Source: Ktedonosporobacter rubrisoli (GTDB lineage Bacteria; Chloroflexota; Ktedonobacteria; Ktedonobacterales; Ktedonobacteraceae). Taken from it: a stretch of DNA of 64,000 nucleotides. The position numbers and the translations under genes are program-made. The notes below the pieces were generated by a model. The model ran no database searches and was not told the DNA's origin. It saw only the letters and a program-made list of their open reading frames with translations. The first letter of the stretch is position 1. Every line of letters begins with the position of its first letter. Where the stretch lies: contig NZ_CP035758.1 of NCBI RefSeq assembly GCF_004208415.1, positions 6,200,001 through 6,264,000 on the forward strand, in the 5' to 3' direction. Shown here in pieces: positions 24,351-33,456 of this stretch.

Positions 24351-25393
24351 TTACTGCTGGTCACAGCGGTGGCACCTGCCGCGTCTGCGATGAGAGTAGG
24401 CCAGGGTCGCTCCAGCCAGGGCTAGACCCCAGGGAAGCCAGGCCAGATTACCAAGAAAGGCTCCCCAATTATCTACCGTGACGCTAGCAGCACGAGGGAT
24501 CAATCCCAGGGCCATAGCAATGGTGACGCGCCACATCGTCACACCCGCCGAGATGAGTATCACCGAAACCAAAGAGGCAGGGATGATAGCAAGGGCAGGT
24601 GGAACCGATCTGCCTCCCAGCAAGGGAAGAAAGCTGGGGAAGCACTCCCCCAACGCTGGATGAGTCCGAGGGTGAGCAACGCACCGCCTGCTGCCGCAGC
24701 TCCTAAGCCAACCTCAAGGGGAGAGGATGGAGGAAGCCAACTCATGCCAAGAGGGATGCCCAAAGCCCAGGCCCAGCGTGTCAGCGTGTAGAGCAGTGGC
24801 ATAGCAATGGCTATGATGGTCAGCAAGTAACCCCATGAGATTCCTCGCGTGGCTGCAATGGATGTAGTTCGAGCACAGTGCAGGCAGGCTGAGCGGGACT
24901 TTCGCTGGTAGATCAGCGCGGTCAGAGCCCAGAGGAGACCACCAAGAAGACAGGCAAACTGATTCAGTAACACTCCATCCATCTGACCAGGGTGCAGCGT
25001 GAGGAAATACCCCACATACATAAGGACACGGCCATCAGGGATCACCAGAATCAGGAGGGCGCAGGCGCCGTAGGCGAAGGTAAGGAGGCAGAGAGCAACA
25101 AGCCTGGATCTCCACAGCCGTGTCATTGCCAGAGCATTGAGTGTTCCAAGTATGCCCAGAACTGCAATGAGAGGCCCTGCCTCAGGAGCACGCACATTTA
25201 TGAAGAGGGCTCCCATCTCTGCCGCCTTCACATCATGTTCCCCAAAGGGAAAGCCCGGACCTCCCACTGCCCAGTAAAGGCCCAGAAGACCATACACCAG
25301 CGACCAGAGACTCGCTGTATAGGGCACCCAAGAGAGAAGGCGCAAGGAGGAGAGAGGGAAGGTTTCTTTTGTACGACGATTTTGTAGAAGCAT
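24351..25393 (-). pseudogene. Multi-pass membrane protein gene with a frameshift
   Basis: A polytopic membrane protein of about 345 residues, with around eight hydrophobic segments. From ATG 25393 (MLLQNRRTKE) one frame runs through ALLTLGLIQRWG near 24650. In the next frame the protein continues logically as ECFPSFLPLLGGRSVPPALA with two more membrane segments, to a stop at 24351. The shift falls in a run of five G (TTGGGGGAG); six would restore the frame. It could be a mutation, a sequencing error or slippage. The gene is divergent from the kinase/regulator pair and may be its target or co-sensor. Family unrecognised. Confidence 0.65.
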
Positions 25394-25647
25394 AAAAGTG
25401 TATTTCCTTTCTTCTAAAGCCAAAAAGAATCATCTGCGCAGTTATCATATTCACAAGCAATGTTGCTATGGTAGTGGGGAGATGTGGCAGAACTATGGCG
25501 TCAGTATGGGAGAAGGGTGTCATTTGTGTGAGGAAACATCTCTGGGCAACCAACTCTTTGACATCGTTTTGCCACAATTCTATGCTATGCTCATGAAACG
25601 GAAAGCACAAACTGGCAGAGAGAGAAAGAAAGACGAAGGTGAGCACA

Positions 25648-27168
25648 ATGAATGAACAAGGCAGAGAAGAGCCACTGCCCGATGGGAAGGATCTGAGCAC
25701 CACAAGAGCACAACCCCAACAACAGCAGCCTTTCTCCTTTGGGCAGTGGAAGGATTCTCTCCTCTTGCTTGCCAGACAGCAACAGCTGTATTTGAAACTG
25801 CTCTACTTACTGTCCTCTGTGGTGTTGGGACCTCTCGGCTCGGCAGTGTTGCTCTTGGGCATACTAGGAGGAATCGCCACGCCAGCCATCTGGCTCGGTT
25901 TCCCGCTCCTCTTCCTGATGCTTTACATCTGGTGGGGACTGGCACTCCTTGAACGTGCGCTGGCTCGCTCTTGTCTGCATGTTGAGATTGCTCCTCTGCC
26001 AATGGCACTCTTCAAGGCGCTCAGAGGCCAGAGGTGGGCCAATCTTCGTCAGCATCTCTGCCAACGCATTACCTGGAAAGCCTTGGCTTATCTGCTGCTA
26101 AAAGGTCCATTTGGTGTAGGAGTGGGATCACTATTGCTCGGAGCACTGATCTTTAGTCTCTCTGCGGTACTCCTCTCCTTGCTCCTGAGTCTGATCGTGT
26201 TTCCCTTCGTCGCTCTTGGGCGAAGCATGGTTCGGCAGGAACGGAAAAGACTGGTGGAAGAGCGTGCTCTTTCTCTGCTCTGGGCAGGGATCGCTGTGGC
26301 ACTCTCACCGCTCAGTTTGCTGCATACTATCGCTGAACTGTGGGGATATTTCGTGTGTATCATGCTGACTGTTGATAAACGGGAGCGAGAATTGCAACAA
26401 GCACGCATCCTCATCAAGCAAGAACGGAGCCGTGCTGAGCGTGCTGAGCAGCAACGACGTGACCTGATCGCAAATCTCTCCCATGATCTTCGCACCCCTG
26501 TTGCAAACATTCGAGGATATGTCCAGGCTCTGGCAAAACTTACCGAGAAGCCTGAAGAAAGTCCTATAACCGAGCACCACCACTACCTTGCCATTCTTGA
26601 GCGCGAGGCCATACGTTTAGGAACGCTCTTCGATGAGCTGTTGGCTCTGGCTCAGGATGAAGCACAGGAATTACGCTTGAGCATGACAGCGGTTGACGTT
26701 GGTGAAGTCATAGAAGAGGTCTACCAGACGATTAAGCCGCTGGCCTACCAGCAACGTCGGGTCATCGTTAGTAAGATGACTCCACCTGGTCTCCCTCCGG
26801 CAAAGGTGGATCGCCAGCGCTTATTGCAAGTCTTGCTCAATCTGGTTCGCAATGCCATTGCCTACACCCCGGAAGGGGGCCTGGTCATGATGACCCTTGA
26901 GCCAACGAGCGAACAGCACCTTGCCCTTCTGGTTGCGGATACAGGCATGGGCATTGCACAAGAGGATCAGGAGCAAATCTTTGAGCGCTTTTATCGCTCA
27001 AAGAGCTCTCATTCACAGGCCAATGGCGGCTTCGGATTGGGCCTGGCGATAGTACGCGAGCTGATCGAAGCAATGGGAGGTTCTGTGGCATTGGAAAGTA
27101 CTGCTGGCGAAGGAAGTTGTTTCAAAATCGTTCTTCCAATTGCCGACCAGTCGATGCAGAAAGGGTGA
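25648..27168 (+). CDS. Sensor histidine kinase
   Basis: A 506-residue membrane kinase. A polar Gln-rich start precedes four or more hydrophobic segments between residues 50 and 240, arranged like the 'putative sensor' domain of actinobacterial and Chloroflexi kinases. A coiled linker (KRERELQQARILIKQERSRAE) leads to the HisKA H box LIANLSHDLRTPVANIRG with H279. The HATPase part has the N box LNLVRNAIAYTPEGG, G1 VADTGMGI, F box FERFYR and G2 GGFGLGLAI. ATG 25648 follows GAAGG. The response regulator gene follows 88 bases later, so they form a two-component pair. The signal is unknown; membrane or envelope stress is a plausible guess. Confidence 0.9.
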   Translation: MNEQGREEPLPDGKDLSTTRAQPQQQQPFSFGQWKDSLLLLARQQQLYLKLLYLLSSVVLGPLGSAVLLLGILGGIATPAIWLGFPLLFLMLYIWWGLALLERALARSCLHVEIAPLPMALFKALRGQRWANLRQHLCQRITWKALAYLLLKGPFGVGVGSLLLGALIFSLSAVLLSLLLSLIVFPFVALGRSMVRQERKRLVEERALSLLWAGIAVALSPLSLLHTIAELWGYFVCIMLTVDKRERELQQARILIKQERSRAERAEQQRRDLIANLSHDLRTPVANIRGYVQALAKLTEKPEESPITEHHHYLAILEREAIRLGTLFDELLALAQDEAQELRLSMTAVDVGEVIEEVYQTIKPLAYQQRRVIVSKMTPPGLPPAKVDRQRLLQVLLNLVRNAIAYTPEGGLVMMTLEPTSEQHLALLVADTGMGIAQEDQEQIFERFYRSKSSHSQANGGFGLGLAIVRELIEAMGGSVALESTAGEGSCFKIVLPIADQSMQKG

Positions 27169-27256
27169 CCCAATGGTTTCTCTGGCGACATCGAAACGAC
27201 GCTACCCAGAGCCACACCAGCAAGGCAGAGAAGTTTCCAGATGAAAGAAAGGCGTG

Positions 27257-27991
27257 ATGGCGACAATTCTGATTGTTGAGGATGAAGTTGACCTGAGTCA
27301 CTTGATTCGAGCGGAACTAGAGGCTGACGGACAGAAGGTTGTACAGGCATTTGATGGAGTGACAGCCGTCCAGTATGTGGAAAAGCAATCCTTCGATCTC
27401 ATCATTCTGGATTGGATGCTTCCCGACCTGGATGGATTAGCGGTCTGCCGTCGCATTAGAGAGCGTTATCTGATACCGATTGTGATGCTCACGGCTCGAA
27501 CGGCGCTCGTTGATCGCGTCCTAGGTCTGGAGGTGGGAGCCGATGACTATGTGAGCAAGCCCTTTAGCATGCAAGAACTTCGTGCGAGGATCTCGGCTGT
27601 CTTACGCCGTGTGGCCTTTGAGCGAGGGACGAGGCTCACACCTGGCGCCAAGCAACCAGATGAAGCGACAAGCCACGTCCCTCTACACCTCCCAACGACT
27701 CCTCCGCTCAGGCGAGGATCACTTTGTATCTGCCAGGATGAACGAGTGGTTACCCTGGATAATGAGATCATCGATCTGACACGCAAAGAATATGATCTGC
27801 TTCTGCTGCTAGCCTCTTATCCTGGGAGAACCTTTGGTCGTGAATTCCTCATTGAGCAGATCTGGGGGAACGACTACGAGGGATTGGATCGTGTCGTTGA
27901 TACCCAGATCAAGCGATTAAGAAAGAAACTTGGTCCTTTCGGCGACAAGCTGGTCGCGGTGTGGGGCATTGGATATCGATTCGTGGGCTAA
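27257..27991 (+). CDS. OmpR/PhoB family response regulator
   Basis: A 244-residue regulator. The receiver has VEDE (residues 7-10), phospho-acceptor D52 in IILDWMLPDLDG, T80 in MLTAR and K102 in VSKPF. The winged-helix output domain ends with RVVDTQIKRLRKKLG and VWGIGYRFVG. A 45-residue linker rich in Pro and Thr separates the domains, longer than usual. The start is ATG 27257 (or GTG 27254), shortly after AAAGAAAGG. It forms a pair with the upstream histidine kinase. Likely targets are its own operon or the divergent membrane protein gene, by inference only. Confidence 0.92.
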   Translation: MATILIVEDEVDLSHLIRAELEADGQKVVQAFDGVTAVQYVEKQSFDLIILDWMLPDLDGLAVCRRIRERYLIPIVMLTARTALVDRVLGLEVGADDYVSKPFSMQELRARISAVLRRVAFERGTRLTPGAKQPDEATSHVPLHLPTTPPLRRGSLCICQDERVVTLDNEIIDLTRKEYDLLLLLASYPGRTFGREFLIEQIWGNDYEGLDRVVDTQIKRLRKKLGPFGDKLVAVWGIGYRFVG

Positions 27992-28497
27992 TGCTCAGCA
28001 TCCATACCACAACGGGATTGTCCCTCTCAGAATCGACCCCTTTTTTGACACTCGCTGTTCAGTTCACCATATGCGAGTCAGCATAGCAACCGCGAACATG
28101 GCCTGATCCCTGAGAGAATGTCAAAAAACGTGTCATAATCAAAATCTCATATCTCGACGAGTGAGATGAGTATCTGAGACTCACAGAAGAGTTTTGGAAG
28201 CCAGAACAAATGATGTGTTCGCGACCGGAATGGAGAGGGAGGTTTCCTATTGGGGCTCCAATGCGTGCAGAGAGGCTGAATTTACAAAAACGATGTACAA
28301 CAATCCACCTCTCTGGCGCTTTTGAAGCCGAGCCTATTGCTGTGCTGCTTATACCAAGTACGTGTAAACATTGACTTACATGCCCAACACACAAGAGCAG
28401 TGCGCAAAGGGAGAGTCACGTGCCTGGAACGTTCCCAGGCCGATTATGGCTGATGCTTTGCAAAGCTGACTAATGCTTGAAGACGTTCATTTTCCTC

Positions 28498-28526
28498 TTG
28501 ACAGATACCAGTCGGTAGGGTATATT
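28498..28526 (+). promoter_or_regulatory. Promoter of the TetR-acyltransferase operon
   Basis: TTGACA (28498-28503), a 17-base spacer and TATATT (28521-28526), a near-perfect sigma-70 promoter. A palindromic operator lies in the spacer, as expected for strong repression. Confidence 0.8.
28506..28517. promoter_or_regulatory. TetR-type operator between -35 and -10
   Basis: TACC-AGTC-GGTA, a 12-base palindrome inside the promoter spacer. ACCAGTCGGT-like sites are typical of TetR/AcrR autoregulation. Confidence 0.6.
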
Positions 28527-28527
28527 C

Positions 28528-28557
28528 ATTTCTGAAACTGAAATCATATTCAGAAAT
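28528..28557. promoter_or_regulatory. Second inverted repeat at the transcript start
   Basis: ATTTCTGAA (28528-28536) and TTCAGAAAT (28549-28557) are a perfect 9-base inverted repeat around 12 bases, just after the -10 box and before the start codon. It may be a second operator or a leader hairpin. Confidence 0.55.
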
Positions 28558-28566
28558 GGAAAGAGC

Positions 28567-29223
28567 ATGGATCAAGAAAGTCAGCAAGTGAAGCTACCAA
28601 GAGGAGCGAGAAGACGGGCGCGCACCCGTGCCAGCCTTCTTGTGGCGGCCCGCAAGGTGTTTGCAACCCGTGGCTATCATGACGCCACGATCACTGAAAT
28701 TACCGACACGGCTGCGGTTGGTGTTGGTACCTTTTACCTGCATTTCCGCGATAAAGAGACGATCTTCAATATTGTTCTGACTGAAGGACGCGAAGCCATA
28801 CGCCAGCAGGTGAGGGAGGAGATAGAGCACGAGGACCATCCTTCTCTGTCTGTGGTCGTTCGTGCCATTTTTCATCAAGTGTACGCGCAACGCGATATTC
28901 TTCGTATTGAGAGGACGGGAGAAGGAGTTGCGGCCCGCTCTGGTGGGCCAGGAATGCTTCTGGAGATGTTCATGCGTTTCCTTGAGCAGGTTCCCGACCT
29001 TTCTCCGTTCTCTGAAGAGGAAATTCCCTTGCTCGCTTCACTGCTGGAAGGTCTGATGGACCGAGCCTTCCACTGTTGGTGGGATGAACAGGACGAACCA
29101 GGCCCAGACCTCATGGCAGATCGGGTGTTGCACGTCATGAAGCATGGCTTCCCTGCCTCCTTGTTTGAGGAACCACAGAAACCTTTCTTCAACCATTCTT
29201 CGCTCCCTCAGCTCTTTGAGTAA
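28567..29223 (+). CDS. TetR/AcrR family transcriptional regulator
   Basis: A 218-residue repressor with a canonical HTH (SLLVAARKVFATRGYHDATITEITDTAAVGVGTFYLHFRDKETIFNIVL, residues about 24-72). The ligand domain has the VVRAIFHQVYAQRDILRIERTGEG region typical of AcrR-like members. The ribosome site GGAAAGAG directly precedes ATG 28567. Its own promoter carries two inverted repeats, so autorepression is likely. The acyltransferase gene starts 13 bases after the stop and is in the same operon. The promoter and first 15 codons are duplicated at 22256-22424. Confidence 0.92.
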   Translation: MDQESQQVKLPRGARRRARTRASLLVAARKVFATRGYHDATITEITDTAAVGVGTFYLHFRDKETIFNIVLTEGREAIRQQVREEIEHEDHPSLSVVVRAIFHQVYAQRDILRIERTGEGVAARSGGPGMLLEMFMRFLEQVPDLSPFSEEEIPLLASLLEGLMDRAFHCWWDEQDEPGPDLMADRVLHVMKHGFPASLFEEPQKPFFNHSSLPQLFE

Positions 29224-29236
29224 AAAAGGATCAAAC

Positions 29237-30433
29237 ATGTCATCACACGTTGAACGAACTCCTCTCCACGGTGAGCTTGCGGCACCTCAGGCCCTCAATG
29301 CGGAGTTTCCAGCCCCCAAGCGGACGCGCGTCTTTTTCGTTGACAACCTGCGCGTGTCGCTTACTATCCTGGTCATTGTGCATCATCTGGCGATCACCTA
29401 TGGTGCTCTTGGGGCGTGGTATTTTCAAGATCCGAACAAGGATATGCTGGCAACTGTCGTCCTGAGTATCCTGGTCGCCATCGATCAAGCGTTTTTCATG
29501 GGTTTCTTCTTTCTGCTCTCCGGGTACTTTACCCCTGGATCATACGACCGCAAAGGCGGGCGCACCTTTCTATGGGAGAGATCCTTACGTCTAGGCATCC
29601 CGTTGTTGGTCTATGATCTTGTGTTTGATCCTCTTGTCCTCTTTATGGCCGGTGGCGTCCACCAATCCTATTGGAGTTTTTACGGTGCCTTCTTGCTCCA
29701 AGGGAAGATGATCGGTACTGGGCCTTCCTGGTTCATTCTCGCACTGCTCTTTTTCGCTGTGCTGTATGCTCTGGGGCGCTGGTTCACCAGGCAGCAGACA
29801 AGCCAGCTCAAGACCGAGGGCCATCCGCCGACCTTCAGCAGTACGCTCCTGTTTGTCCTTGCCTTGACTGTCGTTACCTTTGTGGTGCGTATCTGGTGGC
29901 CACTGGGCTCCTATGCAATATTCGGCTTCCAATTGGCTGAATTTGCGCAGTATATCAGCCTGTTTGCCATCGGTCTCGTAGCCTATCGTCACAATTGGTT
30001 CCTGTATCTTCCCGATGCGCTGGGAAGAGTCTGGCTGAGGATCGCTATTGGGGCAATGCTCTTGTTTCCCCTCATGATCCTTGCGCTGGGAGTGGTAGGC
30101 CACGCAGACCTCTTCGAGGGAGGGTGGGCTTGGCAGGCATTGCTCTACGCACTATGGGAGTCGGTTGTCTGTGTCGGGTTGTGCATAGGGCTGTTAGTGC
30201 TGTTTCGCAGGCATTTGAATGCCCAGGGAAGGCTGAGAAAGGCGCTCTCTGAAGCCGCCTACACGGTCTACCTGATCCATCCTCTGATCATTGTTCCACT
30301 GGCATATGCTGCTCGCTCTATCGCATTGTATCCCTTACTCAAATTTGCGCTAGTGGTTCTCATCGCTGTGCCGTTGTGTTTCTTTGCAGGTTACGTTCTT
30401 CGCAAAATTCCCTTCATGCATAAAATACTATAA
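29237..30433 (+). CDS. Acyltransferase family 3 membrane protein (OafA-like)
   Basis: A 398-residue protein with ten or so membrane segments. The start FFVDNLRVSLTILVIVHHL, with R and tandem HH, is the active-site signature of acyltransferase family 3; the later AAYTVYLIHPLIIVPLAY is the conserved last helix. These integral membrane enzymes O-acylate surface sugars, lipids or antibiotics. AAAAAAGGA precedes ATG 29237. It is the second gene of the TetR operon, so its expression is probably induced by the TetR ligand, perhaps a toxic lipid-like compound. Confidence 0.9.
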   Translation: MSSHVERTPLHGELAAPQALNAEFPAPKRTRVFFVDNLRVSLTILVIVHHLAITYGALGAWYFQDPNKDMLATVVLSILVAIDQAFFMGFFFLLSGYFTPGSYDRKGGRTFLWERSLRLGIPLLVYDLVFDPLVLFMAGGVHQSYWSFYGAFLLQGKMIGTGPSWFILALLFFAVLYALGRWFTRQQTSQLKTEGHPPTFSSTLLFVLALTVVTFVVRIWWPLGSYAIFGFQLAEFAQYISLFAIGLVAYRHNWFLYLPDALGRVWLRIAIGAMLLFPLMILALGVVGHADLFEGGWAWQALLYALWESVVCVGLCIGLLVLFRRHLNAQGRLRKALSEAAYTVYLIHPLIIVPLAYAARSIALYPLLKFALVVLIAVPLCFFAGYVLRKIPFMHKIL

Positions 30434-31137
30434 GAGACTACAGAAAATCAAAATCTCTTTCATGGGCGTAAAGATCCATCCGATTTTTTCCCATTGCCGA
30501 ATCAGCCTCTCGCAGCTTGTTTGGCAATGGGAGATGCATCAAGGGAGTTTTGCAGTGAGTCGCAAGAAGCCAGAGTTTTGTGACGCTTGCCCCCACGCTC
30601 CAGTCCATCCATGACCGGCGCTCGCGGGGCCTTTCCCACGTCAAACTTCCCAAGCTGACTCCAATAGCGGGATTATGGCTAATGCTTGTCAAAGATGACT
30701 TCGGGATACTACGTTGATAGGGTCCTGACATAAAAACCCCTCAAAATTCCGCTAAGGGATTGCGGCGGAGAAAAGGTCCTGTTTGGAAACACTGACATAC
30801 CCAATCCTCGTAAGCTCCTCCACATATCTCAGGTTTCCCCTCAATGACCTGAGGTTTTGCGATGCGTTAAGAGAAATCCGTGCTTGCGGAATCAGCGCGC
30901 TTCGCTCAGAAAAAGCAGAACCATATGTCTCATGTAACTGTCGAACGTTTCTGAACATGTTTTGCTTGTCAAATAGCTTTTTGCTTCTCTCCGGAAACTT
31001 GATATCTTCTGTTGTTTCATATTTTCTCTATTCAATATGCTCACAAACTGGTCTAGTAAAACAGAGAGAAAGTGGCACTTTTTTATCCTCCACTTATACG
31101 GTATCATTTGAAGAAAGAATACGCAAGGAGAAGAGAG
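30434..31137. other. Intergenic region with a hydrolase-tail repeat
   Basis: No intact gene. It holds repeat copy 2 (30560-30719) and a CTCAGGT/ACCTGAG inverted repeat around 30827-30852. A minus-strand stretch at 30752-30958 ending RYVEELTRIGYVSVSKQDLFSAAIP looks weakly protein-like and may be a decayed gene. Confidence 0.45.
30560..30719. repeat. Hydrolase-tail repeat, copy 2
   Basis: About 160 bases match 31874-32036 with scattered changes and small indels. On the minus strand the last part reads ST-stop-YPEVIFDKH-stop, the same C-terminus as the alpha/beta hydrolase gene at 31996 with one codon mutated to TAG. It is a remnant of a duplicated hydrolase 3' end plus its downstream flank. 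Confidence 0.8.
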
Positions 31138-31665
31138 ATGTCAGAGACAAAAAGTGAAAAGATTCCTCACCTCAAAGACATAGGGAACGTTGTCCCTGAA
31201 GGGTATACCTATTATGAGAAGCAGGTTACCAGTGGAGAAGATCTGAACCTGCCGAATGTGTACCTCAAATGGTACGATATTTCCCATCCTGATAAAAGGA
31301 TTTCGCAGGAGCAAGCTGAAGAGAGTCGTGCTTTTGTGAAGACAGAGATAGTGGAAGCGCGGCTCTTGATCAATGGTGAATTGGGTTTTGCGATCCTGCA
31401 TCATTGTGGATCGGCCCTTCTTCTGCTTCTCACGACCTGGCGCAACACCAACGAGATGTGGGAATCGGTCTATGCGAAGGATTTAACGCAGGCTGGTGGG
31501 TATAAGCCAATCCTTTTTGCAGACGAGCATAGAGCAACCTACTGTGTGTGGGAGTTGGGGCCGGTCTGGCACGAGCGGCAGGCATGGGTGCGGTACTTGC
31601 GATCCTCGCGTGACGAGAAAGCCAAACACGCCTATCTCAATGATCGTTTCACCGATTGGTGCTAG
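31138..31665 (+). CDS. Hypothetical protein
   Basis: A 175-residue soluble protein beginning MSETKSEKIPHLKDIGNVVPEGYTYYEKQ. Aromatic- and charge-rich; it contains HHCGSALLLLLTTWRNTNEMWESVYAKD and VWELGPVWHERQAWVRYLRS. AAGGAGAAG precedes the ATG at 31138. I do not recognise the family. No signal peptide or membrane segment is seen; the only clearly hydrophobic run is short and likely a buried strand or helix. The gene lies in the accessory zone between two copies of the hydrolase-tail repeat. Confidence 0.65.
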   Translation: MSETKSEKIPHLKDIGNVVPEGYTYYEKQVTSGEDLNLPNVYLKWYDISHPDKRISQEQAEESRAFVKTEIVEARLLINGELGFAILHHCGSALLLLLTTWRNTNEMWESVYAKDLTQAGGYKPILFADEHRATYCVWELGPVWHERQAWVRYLRSSRDEKAKHAYLNDRFTDWC

Positions 31666-31995
31666 GAGAAGAGATCAAGAAGCGAACCCCATCTTCCTGG
31701 GTTTTGCGCCGAGGCGGCCCTTTCAAAACCCGCGTCGCGCCTGCTATTGAGGCTGTGGCCGCCTTGTCCCTGGATTGATCACAGGGGAAAGGCGGCCTCC
31801 CTTGCTTTTCCGCTGCGTTTGGTTGACGCTTTATCTCTTTTCGTTTCTTTGCCTGCTCATGCTGTTAGCCTTTGTCTCAAGAATCCAGGGTTTTGTGAGA
31901 CGCTTGCCCCCGCTCTCCAGTTCATCCATAACCGGCGCTCGCGGGGGCCTTTCCCATATCAAACCTCCCAACCTGACCCCAGTAGCGGATTATGG
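31666..31995. other. Intergenic region with repeat copy 3
   Basis: No gene is supported. The right half is repeat copy 3, which continues into the 3' end of the neighbouring hydrolase gene. Confidence 0.5.
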
Positions 31996-32036
31996 CTAAT
32001 GCTTGTCAAAGACGACTTCGGGATACTGCGTTGATG
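31874..32036. repeat. Hydrolase-tail repeat, copy 3 (overlaps an intact gene)
   Basis: Contains TCGCGGGGGCCTTTCCC, ATTATGGCTAATGCTTGTC and CTTCGGGATAC, shared with copy 2; partly shared with 22194. Its last 41 bases code for the end of the intact alpha/beta hydrolase, so this is probably the source copy. Confidence 0.8.
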
Positions 32037-33456
32037 GCCCATCCAGCAGCGCGGCGGGCTCCCCTTTGAGATGGTTGTCGAAGAAGGCCAGCGCGTAGGC
32101 ATTGACGATCTCATGCGCCCGCTGGCTCCCAATTGGGCCACTGAGGCCGACAGCCGGGAACAGCGGCGAGATCAGGTCAGCATCATTGAAATCGATGTGG
32201 AGCGTGCCGGGTATCTGCACAAAGTAGCCATCAGCTGGCAAGCTGCTATACACCTTGCGCATCGTGGTCTGGGCCAGCACGATATATTTCTCTGACCAGT
32301 CGCTAGATTTTTGCCCATCGCGCCGCATCCACTCAGCCGGTCGCGTAATCCACATGGCTGGCTGCCGCAAGCCCTCCTTCACCACAGCGGCGGGCATCGC
32401 ATTGTCTATCAACAGACTTGCTTTGATGCGTTGATCTCGCAAACTGGCATCAGCCCCCACCATAGCGCCGTCCGAGAAGCCTACCACACCCGTATGGGCT
32501 AGATCCAGCTTTCCGCTCAGGATGCCCTGTGGATCTTTCGTATTGAGGGCGGCAAGCTGATCAAGCGTAAAGCTGACATCCTGGGCAAAGTACTTACTAA
32601 TCCCATCCTTGAAGGTCCGGCCGTTGAACTGCGGCGCCACGCTAGCGGGATCAAGGCTCTGATCAACCAGGGAATTCACCTGATCTAGCAGCCCGGTCAG
32701 AGCTATTTGGTGTCCATCAGGAAACACCACAGTGGCGGCAATTCCTGGCTGATCGAGGCCCACGACAATGTAGCCGTGCGAGACCAGCGCCTCCACCTCA
32801 TAGGTGAGCATCTGACGATAGCCTCGGCGTCCCTCCAGCATAATGATTACCGGGTAGCTGGCTTGATCAGCCGCCACGGGGGCCGCTTCAGTAGCATTAG
32901 TTGTGACATATTTGAGATGTTGCAGGAAGAACCCCGGAAAACCTGAAACTGCAGCCAGGACGGGCGTCACCGCGTCGGCATCTTGCATATATGGGGCATG
33001 CGCGGATGACGAGCCTTTTCTGGCTGGGTACCACACCTGCACCATCAGCTCACGTTTCCTATTTTTGTCGGTGCTAAAAACCTCGTGACGACTGGCATCC
33101 GTCCAATGGTAGGTGACGGTTCCGATAGCGTATGGGCCAGTGGGACGGGGAAAACTAAAGACAGGGAGGACGATTGGCAGAGCAGTTGATATAGCTAAGC
33201 CAAGGATGCACAGGACGAGCGCAAAACCCACAACATCGATTGGCGCAAAATTCTGCAGCAACCAGACGAGCAAGAAGAGCCCCGTCAGCACATATGCCGG
33301 GATCATTTGCCAGCGCGGCCGGTCCTGAGCCAGTGCCAGAGCGAGCATGATGAGTACTATGCCTCCCAGCCAACGCACAGCCTGGAGGCTTGGCACGGCG
33401 ATTACTAGAAATGTGAGAAAATCGGCTAACAATAACAGAATTTCGATTAGTCTCAT
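31996..33456 (-). CDS. Alpha/beta hydrolase with N-terminal membrane domain (PAF-acetylhydrolase-like)
   Basis: A 486-residue protein. The first 105 residues form about four membrane segments (LIEILLLLADFLTFLVIAV, WLGGIVLIMLALALA, IPAYVLTGLFLLVWLL, VVGFALVLCILGLAIS). The rest is an alpha/beta-hydrolase resembling platelet-activating-factor acetylhydrolase isoform II: MVQVWYPA, an HGY-x-VVGLDQPG strand-turn, the nucleophile elbow GFSDGAMVG (Ser in G-x-S-x-G-like context) and HIDFNDAD near the C-terminus for the catalytic His. The active site probably faces outside. GAGGTGGGAT precedes ATG 33456. The substrate is unknown; esters or phospholipids are likely. Confidence 0.82.
   Translation of the reverse strand: MRLIEILLLLADFLTFLVIAVPSLQAVRWLGGIVLIMLALALAQDRPRWQMIPAYVLTGLFLLVWLLQNFAPIDVVGFALVLCILGLAISTALPIVLPVFSFPRPTGPYAIGTVTYHWTDASRHEVFSTDKNRKRELMVQVWYPARKGSSSAHAPYMQDADAVTPVLAAVSGFPGFFLQHLKYVTTNATEAAPVAADQASYPVIIMLEGRRGYRQMLTYEVEALVSHGYIVVGLDQPGIAATVVFPDGHQIALTGLLDQVNSLVDQSLDPASVAPQFNGRTFKDGISKYFAQDVSFTLDQLAALNTKDPQGILSGKLDLAHTGVVGFSDGAMVGADASLRDQRIKASLLIDNAMPAAVVKEGLRQPAMWITRPAEWMRRDGQKSSDWSEKYIVLAQTTMRKVYSSLPADGYFVQIPGTLHIDFNDADLISPLFPAVGLSGPIGSQRAHEIVNAYALAFFDNHLKGEPAALLDGPSTQYPEVVFDKH

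Larger units (their letters stand above)
27992..28566. other. Intergenic region ending in the TetR promoter
   Basis: The first 450 bases hold no supported gene. The last 125 bases are the TetR promoter/operator block that also occurs at 22256. An open minus-strand frame (28059-28394) has no protein-like features. Confidence 0.5.
28444..28612 (+). repeat. TetR promoter/start block (pair of 22256-22424)
   Basis: The functional copy of the 169-bp duplicated segment; it carries the promoter, the operators and the first 15 codons of the intact TetR gene. Confidence 0.9.

Noticed and set aside
24321..24425. Short frame that reads like a signal peptide (MKGLLAGVVILLL)
   Set aside because: Antisense to the membrane protein gene; a hydrophobic frame opposite a membrane segment is expected by chance.
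28059..28394. 111-residue minus-strand frame before the TetR gene
   Set aside because: No ribosome site and no protein-like periodicity.
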